The notes under the pieces were generated by a model. The model searched no databases, had not been told where the DNA came from, and saw only the letters and a list, made by a program, of their open reading frames with translations. The position numbers and the translations under genes are program-made. Source: Calliopum simillimum (Eukaryota; Arthropoda; Insecta; Diptera; Lauxaniidae). Taken from it: a stretch of DNA of 64,000 nucleotides. Position 1 is the first letter of the stretch; each line of letters starts with the position of its first letter. The DNA lies in assembly GCA_951812925.1 (NCBI GenBank), contig OX638370.1:6472001-6536000 (forward strand), in the 5' to 3' direction. Positions 23,816-34,871 of the stretch are shown here, piece by piece.

Positions 23816-24780
23816 ATTGTATGTATATATCGATTTACATAAAGAATTTTTGCTAAAATATCCATTCATTCTTGAAGTAACTTCTTGAACTTAAGTTTAA
23901 GTTGCATAAAATTTTTATATTTTCCGGCGTTATGTACGCAATTTAATGCCAACATTTTTATGTTAAATTTGTGCTTCTTCTTCTTCCTGCATTCCTATGT
24001 ATGTTTTTATAGCGCCTTTATTATTTTGTTTATTTTCCTATTATTTTCATAATTTTTTTTTTCGCTCCACCATCTCTTTGCTAGAGCAAAGCAATTTCTT
24101 CTATTTACGCGCCAACGACAACAGCTGCTATTGCTGTTGGCTGCTGCTCTGTAGGTTTTCTTATCTTGCGCGCATTCTCCTTGCCAGGAGCAGCAGCAGC
24201 AGCGGCAGTGACATAACCAACAGCAACAACACATTTCATTCTTATCTGCTATTTTGGAGACACATACATGAACGCAAATATAAATAACAGAGAATAGCAT
24301 TTGTGAATATGTGAGAGCAAGGTTACACGTGCTGTGTATGTGGACAATTCCATAAACAAATGTTTGATCAATGGCAGATTCTTTATGATTCCGCCACGAG
24401 TGCTGCTGCGTGTGGTCTTTAGATTTTTTCCACACACTGTTATAACTTTTTCTTTAATTGGTTTAACATTCAACACTTTAACTTAACAGCACTGCAGTCA
24501 AACATGAGAAAACTTATACGCACTGCAATCAAACTAACAATTATCTGTATTACAACAAAAAGGATTCTTAAATATCAGCTGCCAGGTAAAATTGTAAAGT
24601 TCTCGTTGGTTTTGTCAACAATTAGATGACATAGTTAACATTCTCAACCATTCTCATCATTTATTTTCACCACTTTGAAAACATGAGTTTCTGTTGCAGA
24701 ACATGTTAGTCTGGTGCGTATATTTTCTGTAAAATAATTCAGATGAAGTTTATTTCCATCGGCCCCAAATAGGAACAATT
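23816..24780. other. No gene seen; CAG/GCA tract at 24187-24205
   Basis: The region 24110-24230 is rich in ctgctattgctgttgg and agcagcagcagcagcgg words (opa-type repeats). The open frames across it are translations of these runs. The rest is AT-rich without recognised features. Confidence 0.5.
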
Positions 24781-24784
24781 TGTT

Positions 24785-25765
24785 AAAAATTTTATGAAAA
24801 TAACTCATAGGTTTTTAGGGGTGATCTCTAGAGGGGTGAAATGCATGACCAAATAATATTATTTTCTCTCTGCGCACTTACACCCTATCCTATATCAACT
24901 TTTTGGGGTCCCCCTAAAAAATCCACATTTTTGAAAATTCGCTGTATCTGTTTTTGGACGACCCCAAGATAGGTGAAATGTATCACCAGGTTCTATTATT
25001 TTTTATCCGCAACAGTTCTCATCAATCTATTTGCTATCCTTTTGAGGGTCCCAAAAAAAAAAAAAAAAACAAAAAAAAAATAAAAAAATGTTGAAAAATA
25101 ATTCCACGTGGTTACCCCTGGAGTAGTAAAATGTATAACTGCTCATATCATTTTTTCTCCCTCAACATTTTCCCGAAACCCATCTTCCCCCTATCGGCTA
25201 CTCAGCTGGGGTCCTCTATAAAATCCACAGTTTTTAAAATTCGCTGTAACTGGTCCTTTTATTTCTTTGTCCCAACATTTTCCCTACAAAAATGAGGATA
25301 AATGTCAAAAAATAATTCATAGCTCCCCGAGGTTACCCCTGGTGTAGTTAAATGTATGACTAGGTCCTATTATTTTTTTCTCCCCAAAATTTTACCCTAA
25401 TCCAACTACTACTAGTGGATAGTACTTAGTATAGGAAGTGATATTAGAAAACTCCTGAGTTGAAAAGTGCAAAATCCGGACTAAAAGCAATATAAATAAA
25501 GGACTCCCTTCGAAACCGGAAAAACAAATCCACAATTTTAAAAAAATCTACGTATCTGTCCCCGGATGACCCAAAGATAGGTCTAATATATGAATAGATC
25601 ATATTATTTCTTTGTCTCCAAATTTTTCCCTATAAAAATTCGTAAAAATGCTGAAAAATAATTCATTACTTCTCCATGGTTAACCCTGGTGACGCCAAAG
25701 TTGTAACCAGGTAAGATTATTTTTTGTCCCCAACATTTTGCTCAAAACCTATCTGTATCTGTTAC
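24785..25765. repeat. Diverged array of about six related units
   Basis: The recurring motif (a)aatgtatgacca...attatttttt.tcccc appears near 24840, 24975, 25128, 25345, 25585 and 25695. Between copies are cccaacattttccc words and ggggtccc.taaaaaatccaca blocks (24905, 25208). The period is irregular (about 110-240 bp) because of insertions, including an A-rich run at 25055. It looks like an old, decayed tandem repeat. Confidence 0.6.
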
Positions 25766-26959
25766 GTGGAGCTAATCGTTTAACTGTACACATTATATAT
25801 TATTCCTTAGCCGTAACTGGAAAATTCTAGATGGTTTTAGAAACAGATAACCGGGATAATATTCACCACTATTTTCGTCGTTTATATTCACCACTTATAT
25901 TTTGGTTGTTGTGGTGGATAGTGCAATCTTATCTACTAGATGGTATTGGTCGTTTGCTATGCTAGTGCTAAAAATGCATTGCATGCTTTTAGGCATAAGA
26001 ATTATTTCTTTTGTATCATTATACGCAACTTTTCAGATTTGAAAAATTCTTTAAAAATTTAAAGTGTCTAAAAAAACTCGTAAATTATATCTATATCTCT
26101 AATTTTCTCCAGCAATTTTAAGATTTTTGCTTAACCTCTTCTGTAGAATCATCTTCGCATTATTTTTTGTGACAATGAAAAAATTTGCATTATCTGCGCT
26201 AGAATGAATGCTCGCGACATGACATTCTAGCGGCGGGTTACGTGTTTGTGCTCCTTAAGGTTTTTACTACCAATTTTTGTTGCTGCAGCCTGCCAACGAT
26301 TTTTTCCGCTACATACAACGGAAGTAGACAGTAACAGTTACAGTTATGTGGCACTTAAATCTGTATGCGTCATATTATGTCTGCTTGCTTGCTACTGGTG
26401 CTGCTACTGCCGCTGTTGGTGCCTATGTACGAATATGTGTATGTGTGTGTGTGGAGGTTCTTCTATGTATTTCGCTATATTTGCCTATGTACATACGCAT
26501 GTTTGTGCTATCAGTCTCTGTATATGAGGTGTCAAGGATTTCTTTTCGATTTTTATGCTTTTCGCTTAAAAAGAAAATGTTGAGTGGAGCTTTTTGTCAT
26601 ATTTTCTTAATGCTGTTTCATTTTATTTTGATTTTAAGTATTAAATTTAAAATTTATTTAACTTTAAACTTTTTTTTGCTTAAAAAAATTTAAAAGGTTA
26701 ACAGAAATGTACGATATTAAAACAAATATGGAAAAATTTATTTTTATTTTATTTTATTTATTTTTATTCAGTCATGTCTTAATCTTGATGCAAGAAAACG
26801 TTTTATGACCAAAATTTCGGTGAAGTGAATTGATAGAAAAATTTTGTAAAGTTGTACTTTCTTAAAGCTGAAAATTTTATGTGTAGACAAAATCGAAAAT
26901 TTTTAAAAAAGTAAAAATATTAAGAAATGTAAAAATTATAATCCAAGAAATTTAACACA
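25766..26959. other. No gene seen
   Basis: AT-rich sequence. TG/GTATG-type microsatellite words at 26425-26510 give rise to Cys/Tyr/Val-rich open frames that look artefactual. Confidence 0.5.
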
Positions 26960-26964
26960 ATCAA

Positions 26965-27042
26965 AATGTTAAATTAATACTATTCGTATTAAATTAACAT
27001 GCTTGAAATATTAAATTAACACTTTTCATATTAAATTAACAG
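26965..27042. repeat. Short minisatellite, ~25-bp unit
   Basis: Three to four copies of a unit ending in tattaaattaaca are spaced about 25 bp apart (for example attcgtattaaattaacatg and ttcatattaaattaacag). It sits immediately before a small inverted-repeat element. Confidence 0.65.
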
Positions 27043-27052
27043 TTTTGGCATG

Positions 27053-27196
27053 TCGTCGTCTGAATTCTCTTTTACCCCATACGCATATTTGTTATAAAAG
27101 CAAAACCAAATAATCTGTGTCGACACAAACAAAAGTTATTTGCTTTTGTGTTTTTAACGAATAGGTTTATGGGGCAAAAGAGAACTCAGGCGACGA
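27053..27196. mobile_element. 144-bp MITE with TCGTCG...CGACGA ends
   Basis: The left end tcgtcgtctgaattctcttt is mirrored by the right end aaaagagaactcaggcgacga, followed inward by accccata on the left and the complement of tatggggc on the right. It is non-coding. The centre has a second smaller inverted word pair around gtgtcgacac. No clear target duplication was seen, so the superfamily is undetermined. Confidence 0.6.
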
Positions 27197-27425
27197 TGTA
27201 AGTTTAGATTTTTGTATGCCTAATATACAAAAATTGTTTGACAATCAAATCATACAGTCAAAACAAAAGATCTTAGACGATTTTATGTTATTAACCACAG
27301 TCCATAAGACCTATAAAACCGTCCAGTTATAGAGATAAGGGAAAATCTTCTGACATCAGTTGAAAATCAATTTAAGCGACAAAGAAAACATTTTTGGGAA
27401 ACATTTATTCATCCGACGACCAACT

Positions 27426-27492
27426 GGCCCAATAGCTCAGAGGCTTAGAGGGTTACTTCATAACGCGGGAGTCGTGAGTTTAATTCCACCTT
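27426..27492 (+). pseudogene. tRNA-like sequence (tRNA pseudogene or SINE head)
   Basis: A box A-like word (tagctcagaggc) and a box B-like word (gagtttaattcc) are spaced as in tRNA genes, with a cat triplet in the anticodon region. The acceptor stem does not pair cleanly and box B deviates from GGTTCGANTCC, so I do not call a functional tRNA. A tRNA-derived SINE is a fair alternative. Confidence 0.4.
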
Positions 27493-29244
27493 AACATGAG
27501 ATGTCTATTTTTTTCATATAGGAAAACGCTGCCTTAGTCGAATTTCGATCATGGTACAAACTCTAGTTTTACCAAACTGAGGTTTTAAAGAAAACTTAAG
27601 GATGGAAAAAATTATAACCCAAAATAATTTAAAAAACTTAAACAACCTTGCACATCAATACAACAAAAAAAATAAATTTTTAAGCATAACAGTTACCCAG
27701 AAAAACTCAGCATAATAATCGCTAGGGTTTTACCATAACTTTCGTGATAACAATTCTTGATACAAAAAGGAACAAAAATCCATGTTCTAAATAGTGAAAA
27801 AAAAAAAAAAAAAAATAAGGTCTTCAGATCGCAACTTGAGACTTGAAGTTTTCATACTACAAACTTTTTGTAATTTGGGAGGATATTTTTATTTATTTTT
27901 AAGAAAAGAAGATTCAACATTTATTTCGACTTGTTTCTTCGTTACAACTTGATCCTAGAACGACGACGAATAAAAGACATTCAAAAGCAAAAGGACATGA
28001 CAATAATACAAGACTTAGCAAACATTGAGCGTGAAGAAATGGAAGAAAAATCCACAAAAGAGAACAAAAAATAAAAACGTCCAAGAGCGCAAGAGACGAC
28101 AATGAATGAGTATAGTACGAGAAAGCACAATGTAAACCATCAAGAGACCATCTAAAACCACTTGAAATTTGAAATTTAACCCGATTCTTTTTTCCTTCGG
28201 TTTTTCTACTTTTCTTGAGAATTTTCTTTTATTTCTGTGTTGCCTTATTTTTTGTGGTTTCTTGAAAAAGTTTCTTAGTTGCGTCTACTTTGTTCTTTTT
28301 TTTTCTCTCTAATATTTTTTATTGCAATTTTAAAACAACATAAAGTTTCTTAGTTGTTGTTTCACTATACTTTGGCATCATTATAACTTGCTCGCTCTAA
28401 CTTTTCCTTCATTTTAAGTCATATTTGAAGTCTGTAGTGGTGTCCTTTTTTTATATATAAATATTTTGTTTTACTTATTTTTTTTTGTATTTTTATTTTT
28501 TTTTTGTTTTTTGTACTGTTTTGCTGCCCAAAAGGAGTAAGTAAGAAAATTTACAACAAAATGCTGCAATATAGCCCATGGTCGGAAAAAGTTAATAATT
28601 CTTATTTACACAGGTTGTCGAGTGTCTGTGTCTGTTTATTTGTCTGTGCTGGTGTAAGTGTAAGTTTTGTCAGAGCGCTTAAGGACATTTTTCGTTTCGG
28701 TTTCACCAAAATATCGTATAATGGTATTGTCTGTTTTAAAGAGAAAAATGTCTATGTGTAATAGTGCAGTAGATTTGACAAAACTTACTCCATTTCTTTT
28801 CATATTAAAGTTAATTAAGTAGTTAAGATTAGATCAGTTAATTTAAAATAAGCACTAAAATATAAGCATTGTTTCAATAAAATTTAAGTAAAGTCGATAT
28901 GGAAACTTGCCAAAAGTTCAGTCAAAAGTTCAATAATATATGAAAAATAGCTGAAGCACAATAAACTTTCAAGGCTCACAACTTTATAGTGTTAAGTCTT
29001 CATCATTTTATATGAAATATGAAATCTCATAAGACTAAAATCTATTGAAAAATCTAAAATAAAAGACTAAAAATGTCAAGAGGCAAAGCAAATATTATGA
29101 AGAAAAAACATATCAAAAAGTTACGATAAGCATCAAATGAAGTCACTGAATTTCAATAGAAGTATTATAATTGATTTGGCAAGTCTTCCATTAAAAAAAC
29201 ATCCAAAAAAATTTCCTGATGTCTCAGGACTGCTTGAAAAGATT
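27493..29244. other. No gene seen
   Basis: AT-rich non-coding sequence with poly(A) (27797-27816) and T-rich stretches (28440-28520). No confident exon or repeat copy was recognised. Confidence 0.5.
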
Positions 29245-29420
29245 TTATTTTACGAGGTCCACGTTGGGCGCCATTTTGGCTATAAACTCAATTTAGCGAG
29301 TTCAATGAGACAAGTTCCAAAGCTTTCTCAATTTTGCGAGCTAGGCTTTGATAGTGGCATTGACTTCGCTTACTTAAGGTGATTACAATAATGGCGCCTA
29401 ACGTGGCAGTCATAAAAATG
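29245..29420 (-). mobile_element. LTR-retrotransposon relic with tRNA-Lys-type PBS (- strand), copy 1
   Basis: On the - strand tggcgcccaacgtggacc (ending about 29261) matches the tRNA-Lys-type primer-binding site, whose known form begins TGGCGCCCAACGTGGG. The sequence before it on that strand (agctcgcaaaattgagaaag, then ctcattgaactcgcta) would be the end of an LTR and is repeated in copy 2 near 29.7 kb. A further PBS-like word, tggcgcctaacgtggc, occurs on + at about 29393. There is no gag or pol reading frame, so this is a fragment. Confidence 0.5.
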
Positions 29421-29689
29421 GACAAAAAATAATCTTAATACGTAAGAAAAAAGCTTAATCACTCTTTTCGTATTATTACACGTTAACTAGTGTGAAATAT
29501 CTCATTGTCACCGAAATTTCCGCTTCTCATATTTTGCATCAACCAAAAACGGATTAGTTTTCAATCCTTAAAATATGCCAAACTCCGCTGTAATTGAATC
29601 TTTCCTTCTTGCTTTGTTGATTTGCCAATTTTTGATCCAAAAAATCTCTTGAAGTCTGACGCCTGCTTGTTAAATTTTTGTCCGTTTTC

Positions 29690-29790
29690 ATGACGTCCAC
29701 GTTGGGTGCCATTTTTGTTATGAACTTAAGTTAGCGAGTTCAATGGGACGGGTTCCAAAACTTTCTCAATTTTGCGAGCTAGTTTTTTTT
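29690..29790 (-). mobile_element. LTR-retrotransposon relic with PBS-like end (- strand), copy 2
   Basis: The stretch from about 29695, including acgttgggtgccattttt, then aacttaagttagcgagttca and tctcaattttgcgagctag, is a diverged copy of 29254-29345 in the same orientation, 440 bp downstream. On the - strand its PBS-like word is tggcacccaacgtgga, one base off the usual site. Confidence 0.5.
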
Positions 29791-29984
29791 CTTGCTTTGC
29801 TGTTTTGGCTGTTTTTGATCGCTCTCAATACTTCTCGTTCAGAGAAGGTCAATAACAAATATTCTGCAGTAAAGACTAAGCGGACATTCAATTCTTTTTA
29901 AAATTTAAATGCTAAGACTAAGCACATCTTCAGCATGTGTCTGTGGTGCGCTATAATAATTTTACATAGTCTTTTCTTAGTCAT

Positions 29985-30210
29985 GAAGGGATACGCAAGT
30001 TCTGAGCAAAAACTGGTTGAAACCGGACAAGTGGACGTGGCACTTCCCTTATAAGCAAACGTTTCAAAATGCTAAACTAAAAGATTTTTTTGAGATAGTC
30101 CAACTAAATTTCACTCAAATACTAAAATCTTTAAATGCACGCTCTGAGCTAAAACTAGACATACTCCGACAGGAGGGTGTGGCACCTCTTATATGAAAAA
30201 AAAAAATTTC
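29985..30210. repeat. Diverged GTGGACGTGGCAC / GGGTGTGGCAC repeat pair
   Basis: The blocks caagtggacgtggcacttcc (30038 region) and gacaggagggtgtggcacct (30170 region) lie about 130 bp apart. They are preceded in both units by (t)tctgagc.aaaact words and followed by tcaaaatgct. The spacing matches the 127-130 bp period at 16.4 kb, so this is probably the same dispersed family. Confidence 0.45.
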
Positions 30211-31386
30211 AAAATGCTGCAGCGTAGGGTAATTAATGTTTGACCAGGTTAAAGGTTACACCCTTACTAGTTATTTTTTGCTTAGTCTCTTAGAGTTTAT
30301 AAAATTTATTCTGATTATTCTTTTGCGTAAATTTTCAGCTAGTATGCTGATTTTATGCATAAAGTCTATAACACTGAATATCTATCAACAACAAAACTTG
30401 CTGCATATAGTATTTTTGGAATTTCTTTAGATTATCGCCAATTGTTTTTTTCTTCTTATATCTCTCATAAATTGTTCCAGCTACTTATTTGTATTGAGAA
30501 CTTAAAGTTTATGCAGTTCTGCAAATATTTTCAGTAAAAAAACTGAATTTTTTTTCCCATTCCTCAAGAACATATACATTTTCATATGCCAGCATCTACT
30601 TAAACCCTGCTTTGGAACCCATTTTCATGCCATTATCTACGGGTTGGTTAATGTTGCTGTTTCCTTCTTCGCACTGTTTGCGTGCATGTGATAAGAATTT
30701 TTGCAACATTCCAAGAGGAGAAAATAAAAAAATAAAAGAAAAACGGTACAGCAGGACAAATATCAATAAAGGATATGGCACATAGAATAAAAACTGTGCT
30801 GATTAGATGTTTGCAAAAAGCTACGACAAAGCGTTACGCTCAAAATAAATAGAAAAAAAGGAAAAGTTTCTAAAAAAAGAAATGCCCAAACTCCCTTAGT
30901 GCACAGTGGACTAAAAGACAGCCGAATTTGGTTTTCGAAAATAATGTCACAATTGAAAATGTGTCATTATTTTGAAGATCTAATAAAAAAAAGTGGAGAG
31001 CATTGAACAACTATAAAGAAATAATATGAATATATTATTTTCTTCTAACAATATCAGTTTGTCGGATATTGTTATTATTTTCTGCGTACTCATTTATCTC
31101 GAAATTTTGTTTTGTTTTGTTTGAATCAAGCAGATCTTATACCAAAAAATCGACATAATCTTGTAGGATGTTTTCAGTAGCAATCTGTCTAATTTTCATT
31201 TGATAAATTTATATTAAACTATTGATTAAACAGTCATTTTGCAATTTTTCAAACAACATACACAAACAAGTGTTAATATGAAAATTGATAACATACGTTT
31301 TGGATATTTCCACATACATATTTATATATTTTCATATATAAACATGTATATAGCCTTATCAGATCAGTTTTAGTTAATTCTTGTCT
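30211..31386. other. No gene seen
   Basis: AT-rich non-coding sequence. Short open frames without domains, and no splice-site pair was recognised. Confidence 0.5.
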
Positions 31387-31463
31387 GAAGCCATACTCGA
31401 ATCCTTGACTCCGGTTTTCTAATGAAAGAAAACGCGGTGCTTTACCAATTAGGCTACTGCCAA
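31387..31463 (-). pseudogene. tRNA-like sequence (SINE head), - strand
   Basis: Read on the - strand it begins tggcagtagcctaattggta, with a box A-like tagcctaattgg, and later aaggattcgagta, a good box B-like word. The spacing fits a tRNA promoter, and gaaaac / gttttc words could pair around the anticodon loop. The ends do not form a clean acceptor stem, so a tRNA-derived SINE or a pseudogene is more likely than a working tRNA. Confidence 0.45.
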
Positions 31464-34400
31464 GGATAAACTGTTCTCTACAAGAACACCATAGGTATAG
31501 CTCATAAGGCTCACCAGCGCCGTCTGTTGGGAAAAATTACCAAATTGTTTTTAGTTCGTAACACACTCTGGTTTTGAGACATGCTACGCTAGCCACAATT
31601 TATTTATTGATTTCTGGAACATTTTTTGAAGGTACTCATCAGAAGTTCTAATATTTAATTTGAAATTTTAGAAAAATGTTTATATATTTTTCGGAAATTC
31701 ATAACTATATTCTCTACTGTCTATTGCAATGCCAAAACATTACGCGTAATATGTGAGCTTGGCTTTTTTGCGTGGGAGTTCGAGTTGTTGGTTTCGGGAC
31801 GTGACCAACTTACATAATAAGTAAAGGCATGCGATAGATAAACAGCAACTAGGAAAGGAAGCGCTGACAAAAAATGATAAGTAGGGGAATAACAATAATA
31901 AAGAAGTGTATAGAATAAGTACAAGCGAAAAGCGTGCGAAAAAAATGAAAAAATGTTGTTGTCCTTCTTATCAGAAAGTAAAGCAATAAAGGTTTATGAA
32001 GTTACAAAAAAAAAAAAAAACATAAAATTAAATAATAATTGGCTTTTGGGCTATATTCTTGTTGAAAGAAGATATAAATTGTGCTCGAAAATCATAGCTG
32101 CTCCATCCAAAAACAAACCTTTGAAAGTTCCAGACATACACTTCCAGGAAGTTACAGGATAAAGCTAGCAGCACAATTTACTCTTGCCATTGTGTAATTT
32201 TGCGTTAAATAAAATAAACTGTTAAAAATATTCTCAAAAATTTTATCAATAATTGTGTAAAAATAATAAATGAAACATATTTTTATCACTGCATAATTTC
32301 AGGTGCAAAAATTTAATTTTATTTTAATCAAGTAAATCTCTAAGAAAGAAAATTTTTATTTTCTCTTGGCAGCTAGTAAATAACATTTAAATCAAATAAA
32401 TTTTGAAGAATAAATATTCCTTTTTTCCCTATGTTTGCCTTTGCGCACATGCATACGAAATTTAAAAAAAAAACTCCCAAAAGTATGCATTTTTTTTTCG
32501 GCTTTTGCACAAACAGTTAACAATGCACAAGTCTTTAAAGAGCATTTCAACAGAAGCAAACAAGTAAACAGTGGCGGCGATGGCGTAGGTGCTCGTGCAC
32601 ATCCTGCCAACATGTCGCCATGTGTGAGACATTTATAAATTAAATTTTTTCCCATTTTGTTTTTTTCTGACTGTCTGTTTGTCAGTTTATTTGTTTGTTA
32701 TACCATTGGACAGACAATAAAAATGGACGTAACGTTTGTGCTCAACGTGTAGGAATGCATGATGTGAATATGAACGAAAAAAAGGATTTTTTTCTTCTTC
32801 CAGAAAGAAAGCAAAAAATGGAGGCACATGGAATATATATTGTCTAAGTTATAGCATCATGGCATAGGAGGAAAAGCAAAAGCAAATAATGTTGAAAAAA
32901 TGAGCCTTAGGTGCAGGCAACAGCCGAAACGACATATAAATAATGTGACCTGCCTGACTGCCTATGAACTATTTTTCACACGTTAAGCATACACAATTGG
33001 TTTGGACAAAATAGCGCAGAAGGAATAAATATTGTAGAGGAATAGCTTTGGGGCAAAAAACAGAAAAGAAAACAAAAAAAAAAGGGAAATGAGGTTTTAT
33101 TTGCAGTTAAAAAATTTGGGGGAACTTCTTTGAAGCACTACAATTCAAACTGAAAGTGTACATAGGTTTTTGTTTAGCACTGCTACATGCCTATTTGTCA
33201 GGATTTCTTATGGGTAAGAAGCTCGTTGCGAAAAAGAAGTTGTGGTGGTAGAGATAACATGATATAATGTGCTCGACTAGAGTAAAAGTGGACGAAATAA
33301 CTCAATTATAACAATTTCAGCTTAATAAAACATACCAGCGTCTTAAATATTAGCTGATGGCAGCATTGGAAGTTTCTCGAAAGCTCCTTACTTAATCTTT
33401 TATATGGCATATTCAGTTACTTTTCAACTTTATGCATTACGAAAACCCTATATGCACACATTCACTATTTATGCAGTGTCCAAAGAATTTGGCCCTATGC
33501 TCCTCCTAGGAGTTAAAGGAGAATACATACATACATACAAAGAATTTTATGCTTGACCACGGATATAACAGATGCTATTTCACCATACGTAAAACTCACC
33601 TCACGCTTTTTGGATTGTGTCAATGCTTCAAAGTTGCTTTGACTAGTACTACAGGGTGCAATAAAATTGATTTTGATAAAATTTGTGCACTAAGCAGCCG
33701 CTTAATGATTCACGCGTCAGCAATTGGCTTTAATAAAGAAAAAATGCCACAGTTCACAAGTCAAAGTATTCGTTTCAAGCAATTTTCTTTTAATTTTCGC
33801 TATTGAAAAAGAGTTTCTCTTAATAATTTAAACTTGCGCCGAAGGTCCTCTTTTAATTAAACTTCAAGTTAAATTAAACCCAATGCTCGCCAGTTAAGCA
33901 GCTTTCTTTTTTAAATGACTTTTCACACTTTCTCGTACACATTGAGATAGGGAGAGCAAAAAGTGAACGAAAAAACAAAAACCCTGAAAGAAGAATGTAA
34001 CACTTCGTTACATTCCACTTAATTTATTTTCACTTTCTGCACCCACTACATCAATCTTAAAAGGGGTTATGTTAAAAGTTTACTAAAAGGAAACAGAACA
34101 GGAAAAAAAGGAAATGTGGTCGAAAAAAATAAAACCCTTAAAAAGGCACCTAAAAGTATTTTCACTAAAACTCCAGTAAAAAAAAAGCAACAAATTTCCC
34201 AAAATAACATAAAAAAATATGCTGTTCAATTCTTGACTTCTCACAGTAGTCGAGATACTATACTGGTTGCACACAATGTAAAGTGACCTACAGCAATGTG
34301 CCAAAAATATTCGTTCAAAAAAGGAGGCAACACTTGAGCACACGGCAAAACTCATTTCCGGCCAAACAACCAACAAATACAGCTACACAACACACACTAA

Positions 34401-34762
34401 TACAAAAGCATAAGCCAAAAGGAAAAAGCCAGCATGGTAGTCAGTCAAACATCGATATGTAGATATCGCATTCATACGTTTAAATTTTGGCCTGACTTTT
34501 GACTTTTGTTGCCTATATATTGTGGTGCTGTTTGGCAATTTTTCAAAATGTTGGTTACTTTTGTTTAGCTAAAGCTTTGAGTTTACTTATTGATTTTTTT
34601 TTTGTGTCGATACAAGCATTGTTTGAGAAACATTTTGCCGGCCTTTGTAATGTCTTAGCTATAGCCAGCAGCCTTCTAAAGTGTACTTAGCAAGGCAATA
34701 ATGTGTTAATAGTTCAATGCTTTCTAAAATTTTTGATTTTTTCCGTTTATTGAATAATATCT
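31464..34762. other. No gene seen
   Basis: AT-rich sequence with no recognised exon, RNA gene or repeat. ATAC-type microsatellite words occur near 33525-33540. The word gcgccgtctgttggg near 31519 resembles words seen in some SINEs, but I have no second copy here. Confidence 0.45.
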
Positions 34763-34871
34763 TTGATTTTTCTGTACGATCTGCCTTATCCTACACTTTT
34801 TCCTTCTCTTTCTTCTACTTCAATGTTTACATCGTTTCTACTGCTCATAATACTACTTCTATTTGAACCTA

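Noticed and set aside
24007..24435. 142-codon open frame on - with Cys/Ser/Ala-rich runs
   Set aside because: The centre is a translation of CAG/GCA runs and the ends are AT-rich sequence without gene signals.
25706..25716. CAG|GTAAGA word resembling a ratchet point
   Set aside because: No pyrimidine tract precedes it and it lies within a decayed tandem repeat.
29137..29382. 81-codon open frame with fairly protein-like composition
   Set aside because: It overlaps the - strand LTR/PBS relic and its duplicated block, and has no splice support or recognisable domain.
32285..32310. ttcag|gtgcaaa word resembling a recursive site
   Set aside because: The pyrimidine tract is short and GTGCAA is a poor donor.
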